64,000 nucleotides of DNA, from NCBI GenBank assembly GCA_012845835.1, contig JABAKD010000016.1, positions 10,475,007 through 10,539,006 on the forward strand. The letters are read 5' to 3'. This DNA is from Undaria pinnatifida (Eukaryota; Sar; Phaeophyceae; Laminariales; Alariaceae). Positions 1-12,205 of this stretch are shown here, one piece after another. The position numbers were made by a program, and so were the translations under genes. Under the pieces are notes generated by a model. That model saw nothing but the letters and a program-made list of their open reading frames with translations. It was not told the DNA's origin and ran no database searches. Each line of letters opens with the position of its first letter. Position 1 is the stretch's first letter.

Positions 1-1384
1 CAGTGCAGGCAATGCGAACCGCGCGATGTCAAGGGTCTAGGGCCGAATGCTCTACGCTAAAACCTAGCAGTAGGCGGCAGTCAAGGCAAACTAAGGCAAT
101 TTGGTGTCCACATTTTTCAAGTGATTAAAGTGCTATCCCCTGACGTCTCTGGTTGTTTAAGGCCACAGGCTTTAGAGGGAACACAGCAAGAACAACAAAG
201 TATCTGGAGGTTATCCCCTCTCACGGCAGGCGTCCCCTGTGCAGTAGTAGAATAATTTCGTCCATACTGTTAATAAGGGCAATACTGCAGGTTCGAATCC
301 TCTAGAGTGCCTACTCGGGCTCGTGGGGGCTTTTTTTTGCGCAAAAAGTAAACATTGACTTGCGGAAACCACGAGAGCGAGAGTTAGCAAAACTCGATGA
401 AAGTGGACAAGCGTACAAAGCCGAAAAGTAAGTGTGGATGCAATACTCTATGCGCGATAAAAATGAAGACATGTACGGGAGGGAAGGGGCGAAACCTGTG
501 GCCACGGGTTGTCCAGAAGGTCGCTGAGGATAAAGCCTCTCACGGGTTGAGCAGGAGAGTATAAGTGAACCTTGACAAAACAAAACTGTGGGCGCAAAAA
601 GGTGCGGTGGGTGCGATTGATGAACAACACGCGGCATACACAGCATACATAATCCGCATAGTTCGCCCTCAACGGAAGGTTGCAAATGGCATCTTCGCGC
701 GCATGTCCGACACGTATGGCTTCATCCGCAACAAACAACCGATGTATATATGACATCTCGGAGCTTATTTACCTGAGTAACGACCATACAATCGGTCTAT
801 GAATCACTAACTTAACGGCAGACGTATTTACCCTGATCAGGGAATTCCACGGATCGTGATCCGACCCGCGGACCCGGCCAGGAGGTTTTCAAACTTTTCA
901 CACGTCGACTCGGATCTGATCAGGAGGTGAATGGAATCTGACGGGTGGAGTCGGGTCGGGCCAGGAGGCTTTTTCATGTCACTGTTTGGTTGGGATAACC
1001 CTGACCCGATCTGACCCTGGCAAGGAGTGACCCAACCCACTAAAACCCTTGGAATCATTCAACTATGTAAGAACTAGAGCTAGCTTTAGCCTCTCTTTCT
1101 CCTGTTGCTAGGTAGCCTCAACTGCCAGATGCTGCCGCAACAAAGAAGAGAAACACCATGCGCTCGTAAGCCTCCATTACAGCACCACCATGTTTTGGGC
1201 CCAGTAAAAGCATAAGACCATGGAAAAATAAACTGTAACAGCACCCCGCAACCCTCACTGTACAAACCCCTATTAATAAACCGTATAATTTCCTTCAGAA
1301 CTGCGCCCACGTCTTTGGGTGCACAAAATACTTGGAAAAAGTGTGGAGAAGCCCAATTTATCGGCAACGGGGAAGAGACTCAAC
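1..1384. other. Non-coding flank with a SINE-like repeat
   Basis: I see no credible gene here. The short open frames are unrelated to each other and lack family motifs. The stretch at about 840-1040 has several GGGTCGGG- and CCAGGAGG-like words but no clear period. The only structured piece is the SINE-like repeat at about 240-540, listed separately. Confidence 0.5.
240..540 (+). repeat. SINE-like dispersed repeat, copy 1
   Basis: A perfect Pol III B-box-like word, GGTTCGAATCC, lies at 290-300. It is followed by a tail with GAGTGC, CTCGTGGGGGC and AGTTAGCAAAACTCGATGA. The same series of words occurs on the opposite strand at about 36120-36360, so this is a dispersed family. The B box suggests a tRNA-derived head. 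I cannot fold a full tRNA cloverleaf upstream, so I do not call a tRNA gene. Boundaries are approximate. Confidence 0.45.
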
Positions 1385-1758
1385 TGTTATATGGCTTAGT
1401 TTGGGTAAGCTATAGGTTAACCTTTTGCAAGTGGTCAAACGGACTAATACCCAACTAATACCGCAGCAAATGGCGTCGTCGGCAGGACCATGTTTTTTTG
1501 TATTGTGAGTTCAAGCCCCATATCCACAATGATAAACTTGTTCAGACTTTCCTTTTGTCGAACTTAAAAAAATACTCTCTCCGGTATCCCCAGGAAATGA
1601 AACCGCTTGGATATTGACAGGTCCGCCCGAACATATCCGGCCGACCTGCTATCCCGCTGTTTCAGGGGGGAAGAGTGTTATAAGGTCAGTCTGGTTAAGC
1701 TATAGGTCAACCTTTTGCAAGTGGTCAAACGGACTAAAACCCCACCAATACCTTAGCA
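1385..1758 (+). mobile_element. TRIM-type miniature LTR retrotransposon, copy 1
   Basis: This 374 bp element has 84 bp (1385-1468) and 83 bp (1676-1758) terminal direct repeats. Both start TGTTATA and end in CA. It is bounded by the 4 bp target-site duplication CAAC (1381-1384 and 1759-1762). Two bases after the left LTR is a primer-binding-site-like TGGCGTCGTCGGC (from 1471). A polypurine tract, AGGGGGGAAGAG, ends right at the right LTR. It encodes no protein and must be moved in trans. It also holds a worn tRNA B-box-like word (AGTTCAAGCCCC). Its LTRs differ more from each other than those of copy 2, so it looks older. Confidence 0.85.
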
Positions 1759-2509
1759 CAACCCTCCGAGTATCATACCATGTCACTGCCGCAGGGATTA
1801 ATCATGCTACCATATAGGAGACTTCCGTTTGGACCCTTTTGATAGACCGCCCCGCCACACTACAACCGATAAAACAAGGTCAACATCAACCCTTTTAGAA
1901 CTGTGATACACTAACTCTAAGTTAATAGCCCCGAAGCAAGGTGAGTGAAGGTTTAAAAAAGGTTCACCCAGGAAGAACGGTTTCCGATTATTGCATATTT
2001 ACAGAAAGCGGCCGCCGAACAAACAAAAAGAACGGAAACTCGCCAACTCCTCAACAAACGGTTTCCTTTTGGTCGAACATCCTCGGACCATTCCTACGTG
2101 CCCGCGTTCTGTACACTAGGTGGCACGAAAATCTCTCCGACAGTTTCGCACCGGCTGGAAGTCACGCAAAATCTACCTCAGGTTCTACAGTAGGCTCCAC
2201 AGCAGTAGCAGTAGGTCCATTGGGTACACCCAAAAACTCCGCCCTTGAATCCCGCCCAAAGACTCCTCCCAAATTCCCCGCCCACAGTCTCTGCCCAAAG
2301 CTGTAGCGCAGTCTACTCCCCGTGTCATACAGCGTCCATTATGTTTCCCCTCGTCTTTGAAAGGAAGACATCTAGCTGTGCTAACGTGGTGTGTTAGAGA
2401 GCGCCAAGCTGAGTTGACAAATCTACCCGTTTGAAAAGGCACCCAGCCGTGCAAATACATTATCCCTTGACACACAGTTGAGGCCAACGCATATCGACTA
2501 AGAATACAA
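1759..2509. other. No recognisable feature
   Basis: The longest open frame (1941-2306 on the plus strand) starts with no family motif, has no partner elsewhere in the window and reads like random sequence. I see no repeat structure here. Confidence 0.4.
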
Positions 2510-2873
2510 TGCAAGATGTCTGATCAACCTAAGCCGTCTTATCAACAGTCTAGGTCCATCGGTGATTCACGGAAGACTCATTACAGAGCCACACTCCGTA
2601 AGAGCCTACTATTAAAGGGATTCACACGGGAGAGCGTTGGGCCACTCGACAAACCTATGGAAGCCCCAGGGCTGGAGTTCTTTGGGTTCCCATCAGACTT
2701 TCATCGGTGTTCTACATTCTCCTCCCATCGGACGTCCATGAAACTTTCATAAGTATTCCATCCTCCCATGACAGCCCCATGGCGTACCCGTGAAAGGCCC
2801 ATCGGTTCCCGCGAGACACCCATGGGAGGCCAATAGGAGGGCTACAGACGCATTTGAGCCCCATACGGGCGCA

Positions 2874-3248
2874 TGTTAAGGACTTTAGTGGGGTATTAGT
2901 CCGTTTGACCACTTGTAAAAGGTTAACCAATAGCTTACCCAAACTAAGCCTTATAACACTCTCCCCCCCTTAAACGGCGGGATAGCAGGTCGGCCGGATA
3001 CACGGGCGGACCTGTCATTTACTCAAGCCGTTTCATTTCCTGGGGATACCAGGGAGAGTGTTTTTCAAGTTCGACATGGGGAAAGTCTGAAAAGTTTATT
3101 ATTGTGGATGGTGGGGATCGAACCCACGACCCAAAAACCCATGGTCCTGCCGACGACGCCATTTGTTAAGGACTTTAGTGGGGTATTAGTCCGTTTGACC
3201 ACTTGCAAAAGGTTAACCAATAGCTTACCCAAACTAAGCCTTATAACA
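2874..3248 (-). mobile_element. TRIM-type miniature LTR retrotransposon, copy 2
   Basis: This 375 bp element lies inverted relative to copy 1. Its two 85 bp LTRs (2874-2958 and 3164-3248) differ at one base by eye. The flanking 4 bp duplication is CGCA (2870-2873 and 3249-3252). On the minus strand the order is LTR ending AACA, two bases, primer-binding site TGGCGTCGTCGGC, a T-arm-like hairpin (GTGGG-TTCGATC-CCCAC, perfect 5 bp stem), polypurine tract of seven G plus AGAG, LTR. The unoccupied site is visible in copy B near 44335. It has no coding capacity. Confidence 0.9.
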
Positions 3249-3356
3249 CGCACGTGTGACCCACGAACCAGCATCATTAAGCCATGAGAGTCCCATTGGA
3301 GTACCATGCGATCATCGTGATATCATTCCAACCCTATGAGAGGCCAATGGTAGACC

Positions 3357-5821
3357 GTGGACTATAAGAACCTTATAATCTACCCCATTCCCCCTGCTCA
3401 ATATTGTTGGTCCGGTAAATTATCGTGTTTGTTGATCCCTACGAAGCGTTGAGGGCTTACCCGTTGAGCTGACAATAGTGGGGTAGTGGAGTCACCGGTA
3501 TAAAGACAAGTAAAGGACGTACACATATATATTACATTGCTTCTAGCCAAGGCGCAGCGTGGAAAGGAGACGACTCACTCGGTAGAAGAAGCACAACGAG
3601 GAGTGACGGCAAAATAGCCGAAATTATTCCACCATCCCGATATACCGCTATGATATAGCCAACGTATCACTGGAAACCCCTACTATACTCAACTCTGTCG
3701 TCATATCCGTATCATATCCAAGCATACTATCAACAGCCTCCCTGCTTCTAAAATATACGGTATGATGCTATAGTCTATTGTCATATCATCAGGGTAAAAC
3801 GATTTAACGAAAAATACAGTCAATCAATATCCTCCCAGTACTACTGTGACAAGAAAGAAATATTGCAGCACCATAGTCCTTGAAAATCACTCCATAAATC
3901 TAGAGATACATTTCAGGGACAGTATCCAACATCAATCTTCACGAACCTAAGATCCAAGTCGTAAAATTCTAAGTCGAAGAACAAAAACCTAAATCCAAAA
4001 TCAACAGACCGAAAACTCAAATCTGAAATCCAAATTCAAAACCCCCAAAACTCAAACATCGGCCTTTTAGTCAGCACTCAGCCTTCCTTACACAACGGTT
4101 GTCAGCTCCATAGAATAGGGGTGCCAACAAGTAAGTGTGATCGGACAGCAGTCTCAAAACTCGCTTCCGAATAGACAAATAAATGCGTCCCGGCTGGGTA
4201 CATACTAAAAATCCATTCAGATTCCAAATGCTCCAGTCCAGAGCAAAATAATGTCATACTAGACAACGCAATAGTGAAAGATTATTATTTCAAAAGTCAA
4301 GAAACATTTACTTGCCTCCCTAAATACCATGCACTCTACGAACATCCAGCTAACATATGCAGAATAATCCGTCAAGAAACAGTTCAAATCAGCTCGCGAA
4401 AAAGTCAGTCGCCCTTGGGTTCAGATGTATCAAACTCGTCGAGTTTGCGACATTTTTCCTACTTAACGAGCCATACCCCTCGTAAGTGGTCAAGCGAATC
4501 CTACCCCGCACAAGCGGTAACAGGTGGGCGTGATCCCTCCTTGCAGGATTAAAACTACACGATTTGGCTCTGCTGCGTCTCATTACGGGGCTAGTTGAGA
4601 AAACCATAAACTGATTACGCTGGGATGACCCCGGGTAGTTTACCAAAACCCGTTGCCGTCCCCAAGTCCCAGAATATCATATATCATTGTTAAACAGTAC
4701 AAACAGCAAACCTAGCGTACTAAATCATGATATATTTTACCATTCTCCCAAAACCAAATGTTCATAACAAAATCCCGGTGAAAGCAAACATACCAACTGC
4801 AGTCTTCCAGTCAGTGTACCTTGCTCGGTGAATTCGTGTTCCTAGCCACCGCGCTCAAAGCGTTCGCAATGTCCGGACGTGTCTGGTTAGCAAGCCACAT
4901 CAAGCGTCCGACCAGCTCGCGAAAAGGCCAGTCTGTTTGAGACCTTCCTCGAGTGGGTTTGTCCCACCCGAACTAACGCATACCTGGTATATCACCATTC
5001 ACCGCAAACCCCGCAAAAATGTATAAAATCCCGCAATATGTCACTATATTGCAGAGTTGACTCGACAACTGTTTGATGCCGGTATAGCACGAATTCAACC
5101 GCGTGTTTTTTTCTGTTTCAGAGTACCGATAGATCAAAGCGCAAACGCCTCGCTACACGTGACGAGGTTGTTATATCGAGGGTAAAGTTTTTCCGCATGT
5201 TCCTTCCCGTAAGAGCGACACGTAGTATCATAGTGCTGCAAGAGTGTTAGTCCATGCTGCTACTTGATAAGCTACCGCGATAAAGAAATGACGATCCTTC
5301 AAAATGTTTGGCAACCTTGACTAAAACGCGTATATAGGATACGGTATCAGGTAAACTCCATAACAAACGCAGGAATATTGACTATTTTCGTCTGTACTTA
5401 AAATGCTCGTATACTACGTACATAAAATGTTTGAGAACCTAACCGTGGACTAAATAAACCTAATAATCTACCCCATTCCCCCTGCTCATTATTTTCGGTC
5501 CGGTAAATTATCGTGTTTGTTGATCCCTACAAAGCGTAGAGGGTTTATCCGTTGAGCTGACAATAGTGGGGTAGTGGAGTCACCGGTATGAAGACAAGTA
5601 AAATACGTACAATTACATTTCGCGTTGCTCCTAGCCAAGGTGCAGCGTGTAGAGGAGAAGACTCACTCGGTAGAAGAAGCACAACGAGACGTGACGGCGA
5701 AATAACCCAAATAATTCCACGATCCCGATATACCGCTATGATATAGCCAACGTATCACTGGAAACCCCTACTATACTCAACCGTTATCATATCCGTATCA
5801 TATCCAAGCATACCACCAACA
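3357..5821 (-). mobile_element. Non-autonomous LTR retrotransposon, 2.46 kb
   Basis: Direct repeats of about 378 bp (3357-3735 and 5445-5821) flank 1.7 kb of non-coding DNA. On the minus strand each repeat starts TGTTG and ends GTCCA or GTCCAC. A purine-rich tract, AGAAGCAGGGAGG, abuts the left LTR on the minus strand, which sets the orientation. The flanking GACC (3353-3356 and 5822-5825) is a target-site duplication. The empty site in copy B near 44430 reads TTAGACCAACTG. The exact LTR edge is uncertain by one base. No reading frame inside resembles gag or pol, so the proteins must come from another element. The LTRs have several differences, so it is older than the gypsy element. Confidence 0.8.
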
Positions 5822-7060
5822 GACCAGTTGGGGCATTTTTATGCGAGTCTCATCGAAGACGCAATGGAAGTTCTGTGAGGGCCTTATGTGATTCTGATCG
5901 GAGACCTACACGCTGGCGCTTCAAACCTTTTGTGGGTCTTGTAAGGGAGTCCGATGAAAGCACAATGATGACATGGGTGTCCCATGCAAGACTCATGGGA
6001 CATCCATGGGAGACCCAGGGGAAGCAAAACAGGACAATGGGAGACACATTAGATAGCGCATTGTAAACGCTGGTGAGTCTTATTGGGGTTTCTTGAGAGA
6101 CTGGCAGTTAAGTACGCTACACTTTTGGAATGACATTAAAAGTCCCATCCAATAGAAGACCCGTGGGCCAGCGCTACAAACCCGCAGAAGTCCAATGGGA
6201 GCCGCATGAGAGTCACATGGGAGACCCACGAGAACTCAATGTGAGCGTAAACGTTCCGTGGGAGCCCCTTCAATACCCATAGACCAGCACAAAAAGCCCA
6301 TTGGAACCCGATGGGAGTGTCATGGGAGCACCATGATCCCATGACGATACCATGGCAATACCACGGGAGTCCCATGAGAGACTCATGCGAGACCCATTGG
6401 AGCACCTTATACCGACCCTTGAGAGCCCCATGGCAGGCCCATGATAGACCCACGGACTGGCAGTATAAAAGCACCAGAGTCCAATGGAGTCCTTTGGGAG
6501 CAATACCATTTCGTGTAAACTAGACGTCCCACATGAGACTCATGGAAGGCTTATCGAGACACTTGAGAAGCCCATAGGAGCGGCTCCATGAGCGTCCTAC
6601 GGGAGACCCATTGGTCAACACCGTAAGCCTATTGGAGTTCCATGGTACTAATATCACATGGAAGTCCCTTGGGAGTCCCATGAGCTAAAGCTAGAAAAAA
6701 AACCCATTGGGAGTGCAATGGGTCCTAATGGACGTCCCCATGGTTCTTCGATGGGACCCCCACGGGACATTCATTAGACCATAGTGCTGCCAAGGCACTC
6801 CCCCCATGAGACCATCCATGGGTATCCCGTAGGTCTGCCATGAGCCTCCCGTGGGTCTTCCACGACACCCCTACGGAACGTCCATGGGATCATGATGCCC
6901 GCACGGGATTTCATGGTGGAGACTCGCGTGGGTCTACCATGGGACTTGCATGGAGCTTCCGTGGGAATCCTATGCGACGTCCATGGGAACCTCCCATGAA
7001 TTTTCGATGGGATCGTAGTGCCTCCATGGCACTCCCATGGGACTCGCGTGGGTATCCCGC
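5822..7060. repeat. Degenerate ~10.5 bp (21 bp) satellite tract, copy A part
   Basis: Words such as CCCATGGGAG, AGACCCATGG and CCACGGGAC recur every 10 or 11 bases for over 1 kb. Two steps make about 21 bp, so long frames with a 7-residue periodicity appear on both strands. Those frames are by-products. The same tract is in copy B at about 43660-45110, and a longer one is at 51715-53610. Confidence 0.8.
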
Positions 7061-10000
7061 GAGGTTAGCGTCTGGGTCTCATGACATTTCCAATAACGAC
7101 GGAACAAGGTGCCCATAGACAAGCAAAACACTGATACCGCCACCTCTACCTCATACCCCCCTTTATATACTGTAAGTATCTCGATCATTACCGGTTCTTC
7201 GAACATTTGTGTGACACACCGTTCTGTCTCAATTAAATAATGGTGCGTCCCACTCCACATCTACACTCAACTCCCACGCCCTGGGCAGTAAACGTGAAGA
7301 TTTCCCCCTTCTCCCTCTGGCGGCCTGACGGGCTCGTAGATACTGTTGTATCGATGCACCCTGCGCGACATTGCAACCTTGGGTGGTCACCGAGGTATGG
7401 TGGAAAATGCTATGCTTACAATGGTCCATTGGAACATACTCAGTTCGTGAATGGCTGTCGACTTCGTGTCTCTACGTCAGTTCGCTTTTCCGCGGTGAAA
7501 ACTCTTTGTGTGGAACCCCGGAGAGCGTACCCATCGGCATGGCATGATTCTGGATAGTTTACGCGTGTCCGCATGAATTTTCGCTTCACGACTCTCCTAT
7601 CGTTCATTACGTAGTGTGTGTGCGAAACTCTGATGTAAACTTCATCAGATGTGGGTACATGTTTGTACGAGTAACTTCAGAGATGGTCACTGAACACGAC
7701 GAATAAGGCAAGAAGGCAGCGATTCATCGTGCGGCCACCTCAACAAGGAGAGGCCTGTTTTAGGGCATCGCGCAAAAGAACAAAGTGAAGGCGCGCTGAA
7801 AGTTAATCAAGGTGTGTACTTTGCCAAGAGTACGATATCCCCAGTATATAAAATGGCGACCAGGATTGGTAGTGCGTTGTAACAATACGTGGCTGCTGCT
7901 CCTACGTAGCTGTGCGTTGCACTTTGCTATTCATTATTTATACAGAGCTAACCGATCACAGCCGGGAGCATTGACCACCCTGCCTTGAGCACGTGAGACA
8001 AAACGCATAAAATGGTCTTGACACAAGTTGTCTACATCGAACGTCACTCCTACCTTTTCCGGGTCGCCTCCCCTCACTTCCCTGCCTGCCTCCCTCCCTC
8101 CCTCTTTACTAGCAAACCCTGCCGCATATGTTACCACCGGGGCCAACGTTCAAATTTAGTATTGCGCAACGCGGATAGGGTCCGCCCACCTCGTTTATTT
8201 TGGATCATTTGCGCTTCCGGGAGTTCGTGAAGTTGATCGGGTTATGATGCCCGTTGAATGATGCCCACGCACATTCGAGATAATTCCTCCTAGGGCAGAC
8301 ATAACCAGATTGAGTCTACTCGTAGTGAAGCACTATAGCTATGCACAAGAGCGGCCAATAGTACCACAAAAGAAGAAGCAATCGTTTCGAAACACTAAGC
8401 GAAAACCGAACAAATCTGTTATTCACGTCGCGACAGACGGGAAACATGTATTTTACGATTTTCTGTATTAACACCGCCACAAAAAATATAGCACCACCCC
8501 GGTACACACCCAACAGCGCAGCTATTGTAGCTGAGGTGTCTAAGATCAGTTGACGACAGGCAGTCCAGCCACGAGCAAACGTCCTCCCGAGTCTGCCAAA
8601 GTAGCAGAATCAAGAATGGTTGCGAGTTATCAAAATACATACGTCGCACATGCGGAACCAGAGCTACGCGCATTATCCCTTGACATGCGAAACAATAACA
8701 AGGTCAAGATATACCTGGTAATTTGTAGAAAGGCGATGTACTAAATTACGACGGACTGCTGCAGTGATAACACTGTACACCGCTGAGGCGCCACGACCGA
8801 CGCGTGTCGATTCCTTTCTCGGTTTAACAGTCGAGGGGATGGTGCGTTCAGGAGAACAACGCCTCATTGCATGTAGTTTCAATTATTCCGCTGTTTCCTC
8901 CCCCCTCGCCCCAGTTGATTTCTCATCGACAAGACCGACCCCGCAATCTATCTATCTGCACCGAAAGCGAGAGGTAGCGATTCGACGCGCCTCTGAACTC
9001 TACGGACAGCCCTACAAGAGGTCATTCACCGTGCGTCTACGACAGTGCTACAACTGCCACCGACACCACCCTAGAAGCATCTCGACTCGACGTCGACCTT
9101 TAGACTGTACGACGACATATTCTCTCACACTCACTCGCTTCGCGTCATGAACCGATCCGACAACCCCCGCGAGCCATTTCGCCATGAACCAGAGGACAAG
9201 GTGAGGAGGCATCTACAATCTGTCTACTCTAGCAGGTAGTGAATGCGCGCCCGATATCGAGTCCGGGATGGCCGCTCGTTTCAAGACACGGGAGGAATTT
9301 TCGATTTCATAATGTTTGAGGCTTGTTCAAGTTCGTATGTATATAGTCTATATAACACCGGGGCGGCGAGTCTCTGTGTAGCCTGGAGTATGGAGCGGCG
9401 CAGGGATGGAGAAAGTAGATGCGGACGTCTGTACCTGGTATCTGGTACTTCGAAGTACGTATGTAGCGGTGCCGCGTCCTATAATCCCGGTGGTGTGGGG
9501 TCGTGTTGTGCTCGTTCAGAAGACTGCATCATTTCTTGGCCGTCTCACCTACCTTTGGTTTGCTACATCAATTCGCCCGACAAGTGTTTGTGTTAGCCTC
9601 GTATAGTACAGGCTTCCGAAGCTAGCCCACGCTAAGAATCCCGGTGCTACGCTGTACCGCGGAGGGGGTGATGTTTTTCAAGTTCTACTGTAGTCCGTAC
9701 AGCAGCGAAATACCGAGGTGATATATTTTAGGGCGCGTTTTGTTGCTTTGGGGTGGCGCGGGCTAGGAGACCTAAACTAACGATCGACCGTGATAAGGCG
9801 ACCTTCAGAATTGTATCCTCGTTTCGGGTGACCAACTACTTTGAGTAAGTGTACAAGGAGCTTCAACCGCATTGAAATTCTACGAAGAAATCGAGTTTTT
9901 CGTGCTGTGCAATTAGCGATGCACGTCATCATTTGCTGTGTGTATCTTTCTCGCCTTCGATGCAGACGGCCTACGCTACTCCAACAGAAGGACAACCAAT

Positions 10001-11080
10001 ATCCAGTACTACGTTTCGTGTGGTAGGACAGGCTAGCTGCCTCCCTCTGTCCTAGATCGATGATGTGCCGGATTTGGGCAGGTTTGACCAGGGGGTGGAA
10101 GATGCAAAGTCGCGAAGAACGAAACAAATCTACCGAGAACGCTACTTTTTTCACTAGAAAGCTTATGTGTCACCGGAAACGGGTACAAACCGAACACCGG
10201 GCCAAGCGCCTGCGGAAACATCTCGCCACTCTGGTGTTGGAGAACGCAGGCTCTGAAATCCATTCGTCCATGCATGGGGTTAGTAGTCTTTGTGTCTGAT
10301 ACGAGCTCATAGCAAAATGACCAAAGGCGCCAGGAGACGGTAGTTCGGTCGGCGTCAGTCGCACAGTTATGATACCTTGTACCAACACCAGTGTGTTACG
10401 TCTAGACGGCTGTCCGTCGTAGGTCACAGGTCTAGACTAAATTAACACCCTTGACTCTTCTATTAGACTAATAATAGCGATTTCTGACATGTTTGCTGCG
10501 AACCTCATTGGCCACTAAAATAATTGCGCCGCATATATTTATTTTCCTATTTTTTCGTCCACTCTTCTCGTGCGTGTTTCTTCCACCGCTGTTTTCCCCA
10601 GCGATCGGGACCAAGATCTCGGGGCCTACTGCTCGACGTGCTTGCAGCAGGAGTCGAAGCTGGGTGAGCGCTAATCAATTTGTGTGTCGCGTGGTAGTGC
10701 CGTGTGGGGCCGTGTTGATGTGCTGTCCTCAGCAAGTGATCGCATCGGGTCGAAGTTTTCCTTGTAAAAATGTTTTTTTTTTTGAGCGGCCGTAATACCG
10801 CGCAGCTTGCAAATATAGTCTATTTGAGTATCGATAACTCAAATGATCGCACTCACAGCTCTGGACGTCTTTGAGGTATACATGCTTTTTTTATAAATAA
10901 ATGTAGTCTAGACTATTAATAGTAACTTTGGAAAGGATTTATTAATAGTTAGTTGTCAATTTTCGTCTAAAACGTCGAAAATCTTCCTTGCTTTATGGAT
11001 GGAAGCAAGCCATATGGGAGAGAAGATATTCAGGCAGTCGACTGTCGGTGCAGGTAGGTGCAGGTGCATGCACTTACTGT
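7061..11080. repeat. Body of duplicated segment, copy A, non-coding
   Basis: About 4 kb matching 45110-50040 in copy B. Only short frames exist here and they are not preserved between the copies, so I see no protein gene. A TATA-like promoter element is conserved (7845-7853). The segment ends at 11080, where the gypsy element begins, and resumes at 27281. Confidence 0.6.
7845..7853 (+). promoter_or_regulatory. Conserved TATA-like box
   Basis: TATATAAAA follows GGTGTGTACTTTGCCAAGAG. In copy B a TATA box (ATATATAAAG, 45958-45967) sits in the same context, about the same distance from the same upstream word. Conservation between diverged copies is the only support. The transcript it would make has no obvious reading frame. 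Confidence 0.35.
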
Positions 11081-11349
11081 TGTGAAATTAAAGGTGGGGG
11101 GCACAGAGTGCCCCCTGCAGGTCTGCCAATTGAGCAGGTCTTCGGAGAGTACTCACTTTCGTTCCTTCGTAGAGATGTAGCTTTATTCGTTTCCACCAGA
11201 GCCCGGGATAGCTTCTGAGATCGGAGGCGCGTGCCTCCGATCTAATTCCTAACTTCCCCGAATATAAACCGCCAACCTTATCATACGAAACCCATCCAAA
11301 TGATCTCAAAATCGGATACCTACAGGCCTTTCGAGGCCGTATCTTAACA
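11081..11349 (-). repeat. 3' LTR of the gypsy element
   Basis: A 269 bp terminal repeat, intact. It holds a 26 bp inverted repeat at its centre (AGATCGGAGGC and its complement) and an AATAAA polyadenylation-type signal on the minus strand (within CGAATAAAGC). It matches 27068-27280 base for base by eye, except for a 5 bp addition near 27075. Confidence 0.9.
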
Positions 11350-12205
11350 CTAGCCCACCCTGATGAGTCGCATATGCAGAAATATGGGAGATTCGGGGAA
11401 ACTCCGGTTCTACGAACTAGACTATGAGTCGAAGATGCGGCTCCTCAAACCCCACTCCCACACCTCTAACCGTCTGGCTATGGAGCCAGGAACACGCGAA
11501 GAAAAGCAGTAGAAAGAAAAGCAGACCCTACAGCAAGGCAATAGTCACCCATCAAAAACCTGCCGCATGCCGCCGGTGTGGCGGGGGGGGCAGAAAAGGC
11601 TCTAGAACCTGCCGCATGCCGCGGGTGTGGCGGGGGGGGCAGGAAAGGCTCTACGGTAAACCAATCACAGACAAGGTACTATGGCGAGGCGAGCCCTCGT
11701 CGATATGGAGGGGAACACAGGCGCTAACACAAGGGAGAAGTCATGCGAAAAACCTCCCGCGGGCCATCGGCAAGGCGGGGGGTTAGACGAGGAAACGACG
11801 AATACCCGGGATGGAAGTTGTCAACACATACTGCCCCGCTAGGGGAGGAAGTATTTAGACGACAAAAAAAAACAAAGCAGAACAAATACAACACACAAAA
11901 CATAAAAGAAGACACACAGACCCGTATACTGGTCGCCCCCCGGCTCTGGGCTGAGGAGGGCGTCGGCAGGGCGAATTTGAACTATGACAAAAAGACGGCA
12001 ACCCTGCGCCTCAGATAGCGGCGTTTTTCCCGAACCCTGACCCGGCACTGAGCAGGGGGTTCGGCAGGACAGAAAAAAAATGGAAAGAACCGCCCCAAAA
12101 CTCGATGAAGACCCTGAGGACACTACGAACGACCCAAAGACAAAGACGCAAAACTCATACCTCAAAAAAATGAAGAACTATCGAGAAGCGGTGGTGGCTT
12201 GGAAG
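11350..12205. other. 3' untranslated region of the gypsy element
   Basis: No coding match. A 49 bp unit (CCTGCCGCATGCCG, then GGTGTGGCGGGGGGGG) is repeated at 11559 and 11608, with a worn third copy near 11745. Next to the LTR, the minus strand reads CAGGGTGGGCTAG, a short weak polypurine tract. Several A-rich runs lie at 11860-11910 and 12070-12180. Confidence 0.55.

Noticed and set aside
239-310. tRNA gene ending near 305
   Set aside because: GGTTCGAATCC is a perfect B box, but the T-stem has mismatches and the upstream bases give no D-arm or anticodon arm.
3102-3215. tRNA gene on the minus strand
   Set aside because: The T-arm and B box are convincing, but no 5' acceptor strand pairs with CATCCAC and no cloverleaf forms. 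The sequence is part of a TRIM with LTRs and a target-site duplication.
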